A stretch of 64,000 nt of DNA from Desulfosudis oleivorans (GTDB lineage Bacteria > Desulfobacterota > Desulfobacteria > Desulfobacterales > SURF-7), in contig DYJC01000004.1 in the NCBI GenBank assembly GCA_020723305.1, positions 62,001-126,000 on the forward strand, in the 5' to 3' direction. The position numbers were made by a program, and so were the translations under genes. Shown here one piece after another: positions 10,434 through 19,596 of this stretch; within the stretch, counting starts at the first letter, position 1, and every line of letters begins with the position of its first letter. Under the pieces are notes generated by a model. That model searched no databases. It was not told where the DNA came from and saw only the letters and a list, made by a program, of their open reading frames with translations.

Positions 10434-11201
10434 CTAATCAAAAACTTTAGCATCCTCTTTATAAAGCAATATGCTGATTCTTCTGTTTTTAGAGTCAAAG
10501 GGATCTGTATTTTTTAAAGGTTTTTCAGATGCATAGCCGGAGACCCTTTTGATACGATTGGAGGCTATCCCGACTTGATTCATAATTCGCCTGACTGTAG
10601 AGGCCCTTTCAACAGAGAGTTCCCAATTTGTATATTGATCGCTGCTATACCGTACCGCATCGGTGTGACCTTCAATGGCGATTTTATTCTTAAGGTCTTT
10701 GATTCCGATCCCGATTTCCGATATTATTTTTTTCCCTATTTCTGTGGGAGCTGCGCTGCCCGAATCAAACAGCGCTTTGTTTTCCTTATGCGTGGCCTCG
10801 ATTCGCACCCCTAGCTCGAATACCTCAACAATAATCTGATCTTTCAACTCTTTCAGTTTTTCTTCAACATGCTCATTCACAATCATTGCAACTTCTTCAT
10901 CGCTAGTGGTATCCCCTATGGTTGCGCTTTGGTGTTCCGGGGGAATCTGCTCAGTTGTTCCTGGCACATCGGATACGCCTTGAGAATCGAACAAACTGAA
11001 TTCCTTGAAATATCCGGATAAATGTTCCTTCTGTTCCTTGGAAGCCGCAGACATGAGCCACATCAATAAAAAAAAGGCCATCATCGCCGTAACAAAGTCG
11101 GCAAAGGCGACTTTCCAGCTTCCTCCATGATGTCCGCCATGCCCGCCTTTGTTTACTTTTTTAATGATGATGCTCTTTTTCTCTTTTTCTTCTTTGCTCA
11201 T
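10434..11201 (-). CDS. motB: Flagellar motor stator protein MotB
   Basis: This 255-residue stator subunit has a lysine- and histidine-rich cytoplasmic N-terminus. A single membrane helix (about 33-52) carries the proton-binding aspartate D35 in FADFVTAMMAFF. A C-terminal OmpA-like peptidoglycan-binding domain (about 135-250) includes IAIEGHTDA and a downstream NRRISI. It anchors the stator to the cell wall while ion flow through the MotA/MotB pair drives flagellar rotation. It overlaps motA by four bases, which implies translational coupling. No other flagellar genes are in the window, so this is an isolated motAB pair. Confidence 0.95.
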   Translation of the reverse strand: MSKEEKEKKSIIIKKVNKGGHGGHHGGSWKVAFADFVTAMMAFFLLMWLMSAASKEQKEHLSGYFKEFSLFDSQGVSDVPGTTEQIPPEHQSATIGDTTSDEEVAMIVNEHVEEKLKELKDQIIVEVFELGVRIEATHKENKALFDSGSAAPTEIGKKIISEIGIGIKDLKNKIAIEGHTDAVRYSSDQYTNWELSVERASTVRRIMNQVGIASNRIKRVSGYASEKPLKNTDPFDSKNRRISILLYKEDAKVFD

Positions 11202-12055
11202 TTCTTTTCACCTTTTATGGCACCTTCCAATTCGATAAACGAAGGCCGTTCATGCTCAGGAATCGCTCTTCTGGCTGCTTCCACAACCAGGGATGGATGC
11301 CAGGTGTGTGAGAAAGCGATCAAAGCGGTTTTAATGACATGAAAAATAATCGCATTATCATGATTCAGTTTTTCCAAAAGGGAGGCCATGGGGCCGAGAA
11401 AACCATAGCAACCAAGGATCCCCAGAAAAGTTCCTACCAGAGCGGCACCGATGCTGTGCCCCAGGACTTCCGGTGGTTCATTGATTTTACCCATCGTGAT
11501 AACAATCCCCAGAACAGCCGCAACAATTCCAAGGCCCGGCAGCGAATCCGCCACAGAGGTTATTGCCTTGGGATAGGACTCTTCATCCATATGAAGGGCC
11601 TCCAGATCGATCTCCATCAAACTTTCAAACACATGAGGCTCCGGTGTCGTAGCGATATAAATCTTCAGATTATCGCAGATAAAATTCAGTATTTCATGAT
11701 GTTTGATGATATTCGGGAATTTTTCAAAAACTTTGCTTTTCTCCGGACTATTGATGTGCTCCTCTAAACTGATCAGACCATCTTTTCTTGCCATCATGAA
11801 CAGCTCATTGAAAAGCAGCAACACCTCGAGATATTCTTTTTTTGTTCTGGTTTTGCCTGTAAATACATGGCCAATTCTTTTCAGCGTTCCGATAGCTGTT
11901 TTTTGGGGATTGGCTATCAGGAAAGAACCCAGTGCCGCTCCGCCGATGATAACCAATTCAGCCGGCTGAAACAGAACAGAGAGGTTACCCTTCTCCATAA
12001 GATAACCACCTATTATCATTCCAATAACGACAACAATCCCAATAATGGCAAACAT
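11198..12055 (-). CDS. motA: Flagellar motor stator protein MotA
   Basis: This 285-residue inner-membrane stator protein has four membrane helices: two near the N-terminus (about 3-20 and 30-48) and two in the second half (about 165-185 and 195-220). A cytoplasmic loop between them is the part that contacts the rotor in this family. PGLGIVAAVLGIVITMG and the following GAALVGTFLGILG are typical of MotA/ExbB-type channel helices. An AAGGA ribosome site lies about 10 bases upstream. It is the first gene of motAB. Confidence 0.95.
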   Translation of the reverse strand: MFAIIGIVVVIGMIIGGYLMEKGNLSVLFQPAELVIIGGAALGSFLIANPQKTAIGTLKRIGHVFTGKTRTKKEYLEVLLLFNELFMMARKDGLISLEEHINSPEKSKVFEKFPNIIKHHEILNFICDNLKIYIATTPEPHVFESLMEIDLEALHMDEESYPKAITSVADSLPGLGIVAAVLGIVITMGKINEPPEVLGHSIGAALVGTFLGILGCYGFLGPMASLLEKLNHDNAIIFHVIKTALIAFSHTWHPSLVVEAARRAIPEHERPSFIELEGAIKGEKK

Positions 12056-12380
12056 GGTGTTGAATTTCCTTTTGATTACGTTTGGTTTTCAGGGTTGATT
12101 TGACGAAAATTAGCTTTGAAGCAAAATACTTGATCCAATTTATGGACATTATGACATTTTCTTCACAAAAAAGAAAGCAAGAAAATGAATGTTTGACAAC
12201 CAAATGAAATTATTTATATAAGAGCCAATTTCAATTGACTTCCGGATTACCATTTTTTATGATCAGCCTGCTCATTCGGACAAGTTCAACCGGAAGCGCA
12301 TCTTGACCCGGGGTTATGATTAGAAGATATTTGTAAGGCTCGTGTTTTTCTTTTCCACTCGAATCAATAGGAGGCTCTGA
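12056..12380. other. Divergent intergenic region between motA and the LolA-like gene
   Basis: This 325-base non-coding gap must hold promoters for motAB (leftward) and the LolA-like gene (rightward). The motA-proximal half is AT-rich. A candidate rightward promoter is listed separately. No flagellar sigma-28 consensus was recognised. Confidence 0.5.
12303..12331 (+). promoter_or_regulatory. Candidate promoter for the LolA-like gene
   Basis: TTGACC (12303-12308), a 17-base spacer and GATATT (12326-12331), about 50 bases before the start codon. The -10 is weak (4/6). Confidence 0.3.
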
Positions 12381-13124
12381 ATGGTTTTGAGACGTTCGAT
12401 TCTTGTTATCGCATTTACGGTTCTTTTTTATGTTCAATCCGCATTCGCATTGACCGGCAGGGAAATCATGGACAAATCGGATGCTTTGCCCGAATCAAAA
12501 ACTGCCCAGAGCAAGGTACTGATGTTTATTCATAATGCTGACAGCCGGATTGAAAAGGAATTCGAAATCCTGTCCAAAAAATACCCTGATGATGAAAACA
12601 AAACCCTGATCTCTTTCATCCGTCCCACCAAGATCAAACTTCTCACACATGCCCATAAAATCCAGGATGACGATCAATGGCTGCGCCTCTCTTCAGGAAA
12701 AGCCAAACGAATCGCACAGGCAGATAAAGGCAAACCCTTTGTCAACAGCCATTACTACTATGAAGACCTCTCGGACCGGGATATTGATGACTTTGACTAT
12801 CAATATACCGGGGACGACAAGGCCGTGGGCGTGGACTGCTACAAGGTTGAAGCAATCAAGAAAAAGAACCGGGTCTATTCCAAGACCATTCTCTATGTGC
12901 GTAAATCGGATTATTATATCGTTCGCATCGACTTCTATAAAAAAGAAAAATTCCTCAAGTTCCTCGAAAATAAGGACGTTCGGACTGTTGACGGAATCCT
13001 GACGCCGTTTCATGTGGTGATGTCCCTGGCTGACGGCCAAGGCAATACCGAACTCAAGGTCCAGTCCGTGGAATACAATAAGGACGTAAAGGACAGTGAC
13101 TTAAGCAAAGAAGCCTTGAGGTAA
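12381..13124 (+). CDS. LolA-like outer-membrane lipoprotein-sorting protein
   Basis: This 247-residue protein has a Sec signal peptide (about 1-23, ending SAFA). The mature part resembles the LolA-like group (PF17131 type) found beside RND or MmpL-like transporters: repeated beta-strand stretches, a DDQWLRLSSGKAKRI segment and a KTILYVRKSDYYIVRIDFY segment. The family is thought to bind lipids or lipoproteins in the periplasm. The ribosome site is AGGAGG seven bases upstream. It converges with the lipoprotein gene at 13136 with only 11 bases between stops. Functional association with the DUF1302-like porin opposite is suggested by how often these families co-occur, not by shared transcription. 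Confidence 0.78.
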   Translation: MVLRRSILVIAFTVLFYVQSAFALTGREIMDKSDALPESKTAQSKVLMFIHNADSRIEKEFEILSKKYPDDENKTLISFIRPTKIKLLTHAHKIQDDDQWLRLSSGKAKRIAQADKGKPFVNSHYYYEDLSDRDIDDFDYQYTGDDKAVGVDCYKVEAIKKKNRVYSKTILYVRKSDYYIVRIDFYKKEKFLKFLENKDVRTVDGILTPFHVVMSLADGQGNTELKVQSVEYNKDVKDSDLSKEALR

Positions 13125-13135
13125 TGCAGGCGTTA

Positions 13136-13987
13136 TCACACTTTCTTGCCTGAAAAAAGGACGGTCCGGTCAAGGAGGTGAGGGCCGTCCGTTACATTCA
13201 CGGTTTTCGGAAAATAGTAATACCTGAAAAACCAGATGGACTGCCCGTAAAACCCAACATTTTCTCCGGTATCCGGAATACCATTGCGGTCCACATCCAG
13301 CCAGGCCAGAATAAAAACATTTTCAATCGGTGCATCATATCCATAGGGAAGGATGGGCATTTCATACTCCAGGTTGGATTCACCCTTGTCCATTTGCCGG
13401 TAACCGACAATGGCGGACGGATTCAAGGTCGAGAAATCCGAAGACACAAACTCCCCGGCATAGGCGATAAGGATCAGATTTCCCGTATCATCCCCCTTTA
13501 CCGTTCCCGCAACCTCAGCTTGAAAATTAAAAATTTCCCGGTCAATATGAATATTTATATCGCCGGTTTCCCCTTCCTGAAGTTTCAGACCAGCGGAAAG
13601 AGTGGTTGCATTGACGTAGATGCCGATAAAATCTCCTGGATCAGGATATGGCAGACCCTGACGGTAGTTCATATCCACAAAAGCCGCCAGCATTACCGTA
13701 TCCCCGGCTGTCAGACCTTTATCGGTAAGGTCGATATGGAAGGTCAGCTGGTCATGATCGACAGGGATGTATGCGATCATAGTGCCCATGGGATCCGTCT
13801 GAATCCGATTCAGCTCCCCCACCCGGATCACCGCAACCAGTATGGGCTTGTCCGGATGATCCATGATGGCTTGTCCGCTGACGGTTCCGGACAGAGAAAG
13901 AGATGGCGGTGCCGACGGTTCTCCGCAGCCGGTTATGCTTGCTGCCATGATAATCACCAGCAGTTTCATGGCATATCTAATATTCAT
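13136..13987 (-). CDS. Predicted lipoprotein, function unknown
   Basis: This 283-residue protein has a short signal sequence and a lipobox ending ITGC near residue 21, so it is probably a periplasm-facing lipoprotein. The mature region is beta-rich with two halves that look alike, each beginning with a GTVSG- or GTVKG-like strand and a line about value or transport. This suggests two immunoglobulin- or carboxypeptidase-regulatory-like modules. A DVDRNGIPDTGENVGFYG stretch resembles a calcium-binding aspartate loop. Its start overlaps the end of the porin gene by 11 bases and GGGAGC precedes the ATG, so the two are cotranscribed. I do not recognise a named family. Confidence 0.7.
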   Translation of the reverse strand: MNIRYAMKLLVIIMAASITGCGEPSAPPSLSLSGTVSGQAIMDHPDKPILVAVIRVGELNRIQTDPMGTMIAYIPVDHDQLTFHIDLTDKGLTAGDTVMLAAFVDMNYRQGLPYPDPGDFIGIYVNATTLSAGLKLQEGETGDINIHIDREIFNFQAEVAGTVKGDDTGNLILIAYAGEFVSSDFSTLNPSAIVGYRQMDKGESNLEYEMPILPYGYDAPIENVFILAWLDVDRNGIPDTGENVGFYGQSIWFFRYYYFPKTVNVTDGPHLLDRTVLFSGKKV

Positions 13988-15593
13988 AACGAACGCTCCC
14001 GATCAGGATATCATTATCCCTGTAATAATAAAACATGGGCTCCAGCAGCCCCTGATTATCTGTTTTGCCGTCAATGGCAGCATAAGAGAGTTCGATCAGC
14101 CAACCGTTTTGAAAATCATAACCGACCTTGGGCCAGAAAACCGAGCTGTTGCTGCGCGTATCAAAAAGGGCCTTAATGGACACAGGGATATGTCCCTGGT
14201 AATAGGTATCTTCCAGCTTGCAACTGATGATATCGGTCAGATAAGCCTGATACACATCCTCTTCGAAAAATTTGGATTGATACCACTCAAAGGTGAAAAC
14301 GGTTTCGCCTTCGTGGGATTCGATGAGTCTGGTCAGGGGAATGAAATAATTGAAGCCGACTGCATAGGCAAAATATTGTGATTTGCGGCACTCGAATGGG
14401 AATGTGATCTGCTGTAGCTGGTTCATATTCTGCTCAACCAGATTGCGCTTGTCCGGAGAATAGGCCAGTTCGAACTGAACCACAAAATCATTGATCGTAG
14501 CGGAAAAATCAGCCCCCAGCATGTTGACGACAAAATATTGTGGATCCAGCTGAAGCGACAGTTTTTGGTTGGGCGTCATGGAAACCGCAACCGGCCTGAA
14601 AATCGCGTCACGATCCGGACCATGGTAAGCGCTGAAGGAAAAATCCGCGCCGCGATAGCTGGAGGAAAGACGGGTGCCTGCTCCCACGTTCTCCATTTCC
14701 ACGGGCATGCCGTCGGTTTCCAGGAATTCTGCCGTATATAAATCTTTCTGGATGTTGAGATACCAAAAATTCCCGCTGGGTGCCAGGAGCATGGGAACGT
14801 GTACCGGCATGAAGACCGTCTCCAGGGTGTAATTATCCATGAACAGCATGGCGGAAAGGGAAGGCACGCTGGATTTATCTTCGTCGTCATCCCTGAAAAT
14901 GAATTCCCGGTAATCCAGGGCATTGAAGTAGGAGGTGGGGTTAAAGACATCGGCCGTACCCCAGGCATAAATCTGATTGCCCAGGCGGAAACGGATTTTT
15001 TCAGCGCTGAGGTTCAGATAGAGTTCCCTGAAATCGATTTCATAATGTTCTCCGGACAAACGCAGATTACGCTCCACCCGGGTTTCATCAGCGTACCGAT
15101 ATGTTTCGCCGATGTCATTGTTGAAAAATGTGGGTGTAAGATAAAAATTGGTGACGGAGAAAAGATATTGGTTTTCCGTTCCATAGTTGAGTTCCAGCCG
15201 GTTTCTCAGTTCATTTTTCTGGTTTGCATCTGAAAAATCCTGATCCGTATCAGTGCTGAAGATGGACTCCCATTCAATAAAGCCATTATAGGTAAATTCA
15301 AGTGCACCATCTTCAGGGGTTTCTTCTGCCGAACCTTCCGCATCTGCGACATCTTCCGCTTCCGGGGTGATTTCAGATGGGTTATCCTCTGTTTCAACCG
15401 GAGCGGAATCCGGTTCGATTTCTGCGGTTTCCGCGCGGTTACTCTCTGTTTTGGTGATTTCCGCCCCTGTTGCATGGCAGAGGGGAAGGGGGCCGGTTGA
15501 AAACCATTGAAAGCATAACACTCCCCAAACAATGCAGCCTGCAAGCAAAGGCTGCCGATTTTTCAGCAATTGTCTTATAAAGAAAAAAATCAT
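13977..15593 (-). CDS. DUF1302-type outer-membrane beta-barrel protein
   Basis: This protein of about 538 residues has an N-terminal signal region followed by a long acidic, low-complexity linker rich in Glu, Ala and Pro (about 45-100). The rest is a beta-barrel-like body with alternating aromatic strands and a closing aromatic-rich strand ending in tyrosine, which fits outer-membrane insertion. ELYLNLSAEKIRFRLGNQIYAWG and the following NPTSYFN are typical of the DUF1302 family, usually found beside LolA-like proteins. The start at 15593 is chosen because AAAGGAG lies about 11 bases upstream; the longer frame begins with TTG at 15617. It is cotranscribed with the downstream lipoprotein. Probable role: channel or surface protein for a hydrophobic substrate (inference). 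Confidence 0.78.
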   Translation of the reverse strand: MIFFFIRQLLKNRQPLLAGCIVWGVLCFQWFSTGPLPLCHATGAEITKTESNRAETAEIEPDSAPVETEDNPSEITPEAEDVADAEGSAEETPEDGALEFTYNGFIEWESIFSTDTDQDFSDANQKNELRNRLELNYGTENQYLFSVTNFYLTPTFFNNDIGETYRYADETRVERNLRLSGEHYEIDFRELYLNLSAEKIRFRLGNQIYAWGTADVFNPTSYFNALDYREFIFRDDDEDKSSVPSLSAMLFMDNYTLETVFMPVHVPMLLAPSGNFWYLNIQKDLYTAEFLETDGMPVEMENVGAGTRLSSSYRGADFSFSAYHGPDRDAIFRPVAVSMTPNQKLSLQLDPQYFVVNMLGADFSATINDFVVQFELAYSPDKRNLVEQNMNQLQQITFPFECRKSQYFAYAVGFNYFIPLTRLIESHEGETVFTFEWYQSKFFEEDVYQAYLTDIISCKLEDTYYQGHIPVSIKALFDTRSNSSVFWPKVGYDFQNGWLIELSYAAIDGKTDNQGLLEPMFYYYRDNDILIGSVRYEY

Positions 15594-15835
15594 GGGAATG
15601 CCGGCTCCTTTCATCAAAACGTCATAGCAGAGAGATTATATCAGACCACTGGTTCCCCCATCAATCGAAATCATGGTATCTCACCAGGGGCTTGATATAT
15701 ACCCGATAAATCCGAAAATAATAATAAAAACAACGGTTACGTAACATTTCTTTGCCGGATGTGTCAATGATCTGGTCACGCGGCAAAACCAGCTCAAAAT
15801 CTGTCTGAACCGCATTATGATTTTCGATAGATCCG

Positions 15836-16957
15836 CTAATCCAGACGTTTTTTCAAACGTAAGGTGGCAAGAGCGAAAACAACTACCCCGATTCCAACCA
15901 TAGCCAGATATTGAGGCCAGAGAACATCGATCCCCACACCTTTTAAAAAAATCCCCCGGATGATGACCAGAAAATAACGCATGGGATTCAGATAGGTGAT
16001 CCACTGCACAAAAACCGGCATGTTGCGGATGGGGAATACAAAGCCGGAAAGCATGAAAAAGGGAAGCATGAAAAAAAAGGTGGTCATCATAGCCTGCTGC
16101 TGGGTTGCTGCGATTGTTGAAATAAACAAGCCGGTACCGAGGGTGCTCAAAAGAAAGAAGCAGGAAGCAATAAAAAGCAGAAAGATACTTCCCCTGAAGG
16201 GAACATCGAACCAGAACTTGGCAAAGGTCGTGACCACTGCCATCTGACCAATCGCAATGATGATATAGGGGATGGTTTTACCAAGGATCAGTTCCCGGCC
16301 TTTGATCGGAGTCACAATGAGCTGCTCCATGGTACCCGCCTCCTTTTCCTTGATGATGGCCATCGAGGTCAGGATGAGCGAAATCAGCATGATCAGAAAG
16401 GCAACGATTCCCGGCACAAAAAAATTCTGGCTGTCCAGGTTCGGATTATACCAGGCCCTCAGCCGGGCATCGATTCTAGCATAATCCATTCTGACCGAAT
16501 AGATCTCCTTGATGAGATTTTGATTATACCGGTTCAGGATCTGCATCAGATACATGATTCTGATGGAAGCCATGTTGCTCATGCTTCCGTCGACCAGAAT
16601 CTGAATTGCTGCGCTCTCCCCTTTTCGGATCGTGGCTGAAAAACCAGGCGGGATATTGATGGCAAGATCCGCTTTCCTCATCAGAAGCAGTTCTGTAAGC
16701 TCTTTTTCATCCGAAACATGATGATCGATCTGAAATATCCGGCTGCCGGTTAACGCATCGGTAAAATTCCGGCTTTGACTGGTATGATCCTGGTCAAATA
16801 ACGCCACCCGGATGAGTTTGATATCGTAATTGACGACATAACCGAATAAAAGCAGTTGAATGATCGGCATGACAAAAAGCACGGGCCGGTTCTTCTTGTC
16901 CCTGAAAAGCTGGAAAAACTCCTTACGCGCAAGCTCTCTGATTCTGAGAAAATTCAT
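15836..16957 (-). CDS. ABC-2 type transporter permease (YbhR-like)
   Basis: This 373-residue permease has one N-terminal membrane helix, a periplasmic domain of about 140 residues, and five helices toward the C-terminus (about 175-370). This is the layout of drug-export permeases of the YbhR/YhhJ type. The EKEAGTMEQLIVTPI cytoplasmic stretch is the family coupling-helix signature. It is the last gene of the export operon, starting three bases after the partner permease. The two permeases presumably form a heterodimer driven by the two ATPases upstream. Confidence 0.9.
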   Translation of the reverse strand: MNFLRIRELARKEFFQLFRDKKNRPVLFVMPIIQLLLFGYVVNYDIKLIRVALFDQDHTSQSRNFTDALTGSRIFQIDHHVSDEKELTELLLMRKADLAINIPPGFSATIRKGESAAIQILVDGSMSNMASIRIMYLMQILNRYNQNLIKEIYSVRMDYARIDARLRAWYNPNLDSQNFFVPGIVAFLIMLISLILTSMAIIKEKEAGTMEQLIVTPIKGRELILGKTIPYIIIAIGQMAVVTTFAKFWFDVPFRGSIFLLFIASCFFLLSTLGTGLFISTIAATQQQAMMTTFFFMLPFFMLSGFVFPIRNMPVFVQWITYLNPMRYFLVIIRGIFLKGVGIDVLWPQYLAMVGIGVVVFALATLRLKKRLD

Positions 16958-16960
16958 CTG

Positions 16961-18094
16961 CTACAGCCCCTCCTTTTTGAGCAGCCTTATGTTCAGAGCA
17001 AAAAGTACGGCAAGCATAATGAAAAGCACCAGAAAATCCTGCCAGAAATGAGTCAATGTGAGATTCCGCAAATAGATCCCGCTTAAAATATTGATATAGT
17101 ATTTGGCCGGCACGATATTGGTGACATATTGAAGCGCGTTTGGCATATTGATAATCGGAAAAACAAAATTAGACAGCATCAATGAAGGCAGATAGGTGAT
17201 CAGGATTGCCGTCTGATTTGCGACAAGTTGAGATTTAACACCGTTTGAGATAAAAAGACCCAAAAAAACCGCTACCAGAATATATAAGGAAGATGCCAAA
17301 AGCATCAGCCAGAAGCTCGCCTTCATCACCACGTCAAACAAGACCTGTCCCATTAAAACCGCGATTAAAACATCGGTCAGGGTGATGAAAAAATAGGGGA
17401 TTGCCTTGCCGATCAGAAACTCGGAGCCGCTTAAAGGAAGAGATTTGATGGTCTCCATGGTGCCGTTTTCATATTCACGGGCAATGATGAGTGAAGTCAG
17501 CATGGCCCCCACGATCATGATAATGATCGCCGTGATGCCCGGAACGATAAAGTTACGGCTGACCAGCTCTTCATTGAACCAGACCCGGATACGGCCGTCA
17601 ACCGGGGTGTTGATTTTCGTCCGTCCCTCACGGTTTAAAAACTCAAGCAAAAGCTGCTGATTTTCTCGATCAACGAAACCGGTGATATACCCCTTTACAA
17701 TACCGGCGAAATTCGGATCGCTGCCATCGATTATAATCTGGATCAGCGCCTTACGATCCGCCTTGATTGTGCTTGCAAAGCCGGGCGGGATCACCACCGC
17801 CAGCGAAGCAGAACCGTGATCCAGAATATCCGTCATTTCAATGGTGTTTGCAAGGTGAGCCTTTATGGAAAAATAGGATGATGCATCCAGTTCCCTGATC
17901 AGATCCCGGCTTTCTCTTGTCTTGTCCTGATCCAGGACAACCATTTCGATGTCATCCACATCCAGACTCAAGGCATAGCCAAAAAGCAGGATCAGGAGCA
18001 AAGGAATGGCAAAAGCCAGATATAGGCTTCGAAAATCCCGGATCACATGCAGAAATTCTTTGCGCATGACTGCTTCGATGTTCCGGATCTTCAA
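16961..18094 (-). CDS. ABC-2 type transporter permease (YbhS-like)
   Basis: This 377-residue partner permease has the same topology as its neighbour: an N-terminal helix (about 27-45), a large periplasmic domain, and a C-terminal helix bundle. The coupling signature is AREYENGTMETIKSLP. The frame opens at a TTG at 18094 that overlaps the ATPase stop and follows a GGGGGC ribosome-site-like stretch; an in-frame ATG at 18067 is the alternative. The four-base overlap with the ATPase gene suggests translational coupling. Together with the other permease it would form the membrane channel of a YbhFSR-like exporter. Confidence 0.9.
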   Translation of the reverse strand: MKIRNIEAVMRKEFLHVIRDFRSLYLAFAIPLLLILLFGYALSLDVDDIEMVVLDQDKTRESRDLIRELDASSYFSIKAHLANTIEMTDILDHGSASLAVVIPPGFASTIKADRKALIQIIIDGSDPNFAGIVKGYITGFVDRENQQLLLEFLNREGRTKINTPVDGRIRVWFNEELVSRNFIVPGITAIIIMIVGAMLTSLIIAREYENGTMETIKSLPLSGSEFLIGKAIPYFFITLTDVLIAVLMGQVLFDVVMKASFWLMLLASSLYILVAVFLGLFISNGVKSQLVANQTAILITYLPSLMLSNFVFPIINMPNALQYVTNIVPAKYYINILSGIYLRNLTLTHFWQDFLVLFIMLAVLFALNIRLLKKEGL

Positions 18095-18846
18095 TCAAGC
18101 CCCCTTCTCATCAGGGCTACAAAAGCATCATGCAGCGTAGCTGATTCCCGGCCCGGCAGGATATCCCGGATGATTCCGTCAGGACTCCCGGTAGCCACGA
18201 TTTTCCCCTGGTTGATCATCACAATCCGTTCACAAAAACGCGCCTCATCCATATAATGGGTCGTTACAAAAACCGTTACACCCTCTTTTGCAAGTTCGCT
18301 GATCAACCCCCAGAAATGCCTCCTGGTGATCGGATCAACTCCTGATGTGGGTTCATCCAGAAAAACAATCCTGGGCCCATGCAGCAAGGCGCATCCCAAA
18401 GCCAGGCGCTGGCGCAAACCCTGCGGAAGATCTTTGACAAGTCTTTTCTTAAACTCAGACAGCCGCGTCATTTGAAGAATATAATCCATGCGTTCTTTCC
18501 ATTGATCACGCGGCACATTATATATCCCTAAATAAAACCGGATATTTTCAAAGGGCGTCAGGTCTTCATAAAGCGAAAACTTCTGGGACATATAGCCAAT
18601 GGACTGTTTTACCGCTTCCGGATCTTTGTTGATGTCGTATCCGGCAACATAACCTGTACCGCCGGAAGGCTGTAAAATTCCGCAGAGCATGCGGATCGTG
18701 GTAGACTTTCCGGAACCGTTCGGCCCCAGAAAGCCGAAGATCTCGCCCTTGGCCACGGAAAAAGAGATTTTGCTGACCGCTTGAAAAGCGCCAAAGCGTT
18801 TTTCAAGGTTTTCGACAAAGATCGCTTCAGCAGGCAGATGTTTCAC
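18091..18846 (-). CDS. ABC transporter ATP-binding protein, second subunit
   Basis: This 251-residue nucleotide-binding domain has Walker A GPNGSGKST (about 42-50), a Q-loop in YMSQKFSLYEDLT, Walker B RIVFLDEPTSGVD and the H-loop in VTTHYMDEA. The signature motif reads LPQGLRQRLALG in place of the usual LSGGQ form, a deviation seen in one site of some asymmetric exporters. In Escherichia coli YbhF both ATPase halves are one polypeptide; here they are separate genes in the same order. It follows the other ATPase directly. Confidence 0.92.
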   Translation of the reverse strand: MKHLPAEAIFVENLEKRFGAFQAVSKISFSVAKGEIFGFLGPNGSGKSTTIRMLCGILQPSGGTGYVAGYDINKDPEAVKQSIGYMSQKFSLYEDLTPFENIRFYLGIYNVPRDQWKERMDYILQMTRLSEFKKRLVKDLPQGLRQRLALGCALLHGPRIVFLDEPTSGVDPITRRHFWGLISELAKEGVTVFVTTHYMDEARFCERIVMINQGKIVATGSPDGIIRDILPGRESATLHDAFVALMRRGLD

Positions 18847-19596
18847 TTATGTCAACTCCTGGTCAACTTCCCTGATTCGACTGATCATGGCTTCTTCAAG
18901 GTTGGCAAACGATGCGGAAATTTTTTCAGGAGTCGAAAAATCAATCAGCTTTGACTGATGCATCAATCCCAGGGTATCACATTTTTCGCCTTCATCCAGA
19001 TAGGCGGTTGCAACCAGAATCGTCATACCGTTTTTTTTCATATCCGCCAGTATCTCCCAGAATTCCTGTCTGGATACAGGGTCCACACCGTTTGTCGGCT
19101 CATCCAGGATCAGAATTTCCGGCTCATGCGCCAGCACACATGCAAGACCAAGCTTTTGTTTCATCCCGCCGGAAAGATTACCCGCCAACCTATCCTTGAA
19201 AGGCAGAAGGTTCGAAAAACCCAGATAACGATCCTGGCGTTTCTTTCGCTCCTTGCCGTGGATGCCGAACACATCCATAAAAAACTGGATATTCTCTTCC
19301 ACCGTAAGATCCTGATAAAGCCCGAAACGTTGAGGCATATAGCCGATCAGATGTTTAATCTGTTTTTTGTCTCTTTGAACATCAAGTCCGTTTATAAAGA
19401 TCTTTCCTGTGCTTGGGGGGATCATGGTTGCAATGGCCCTGAGCAGGGTGGTCTTGCCTGCGCCGTCCGACCCCACCAGACCGAACATTTCCCCTCTTTT
19501 GATTGAAATGGAAATTTCGCTGACCGCCTGGATTTTGCCGAAATGCATGGAAACATTTTCAACAAGCACGGCAATGTCGTTATTTAAAATAGGCAT
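18847..19596 (-). CDS. ABC transporter ATP-binding protein, first subunit
   Basis: This 249-residue nucleotide-binding domain has Walker A GSDGAGKTT (about 38-46), Q-loop YMPQRFGLYQDLT, canonical signature LSGGMKQKLGLA and Walker B ILILDEPTNGVD. The usual H-loop histidine is replaced: the position after strand six reads VATAYLDEG, with A-Y where THYMDEA is expected. With its neighbour it makes a pair in which one subunit has a good signature but no H-loop histidine and the other the reverse. This fits an asymmetric heterodimer. It overlaps the adaptor gene by 17 bases. Confidence 0.92.
   Translation of the reverse strand: MPILNNDIAVLVENVSMHFGKIQAVSEISISIKRGEMFGLVGSDGAGKTTLLRAIATMIPPSTGKIFINGLDVQRDKKQIKHLIGYMPQRFGLYQDLTVEENIQFFMDVFGIHGKERKKRQDRYLGFSNLLPFKDRLAGNLSGGMKQKLGLACVLAHEPEILILDEPTNGVDPVSRQEFWEILADMKKNGMTILVATAYLDEGEKCDTLGLMHQSKLIDFSTPEKISASFANLEEAMISRIREVDQELT

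Noticed and set aside
13178-14176. 332-codon plus-strand frame opposite the lipoprotein and porin genes
   Set aside because: The opposite strand has a signal peptide, lipobox, ribosome site and coupled overlap; this frame has no domain pattern.
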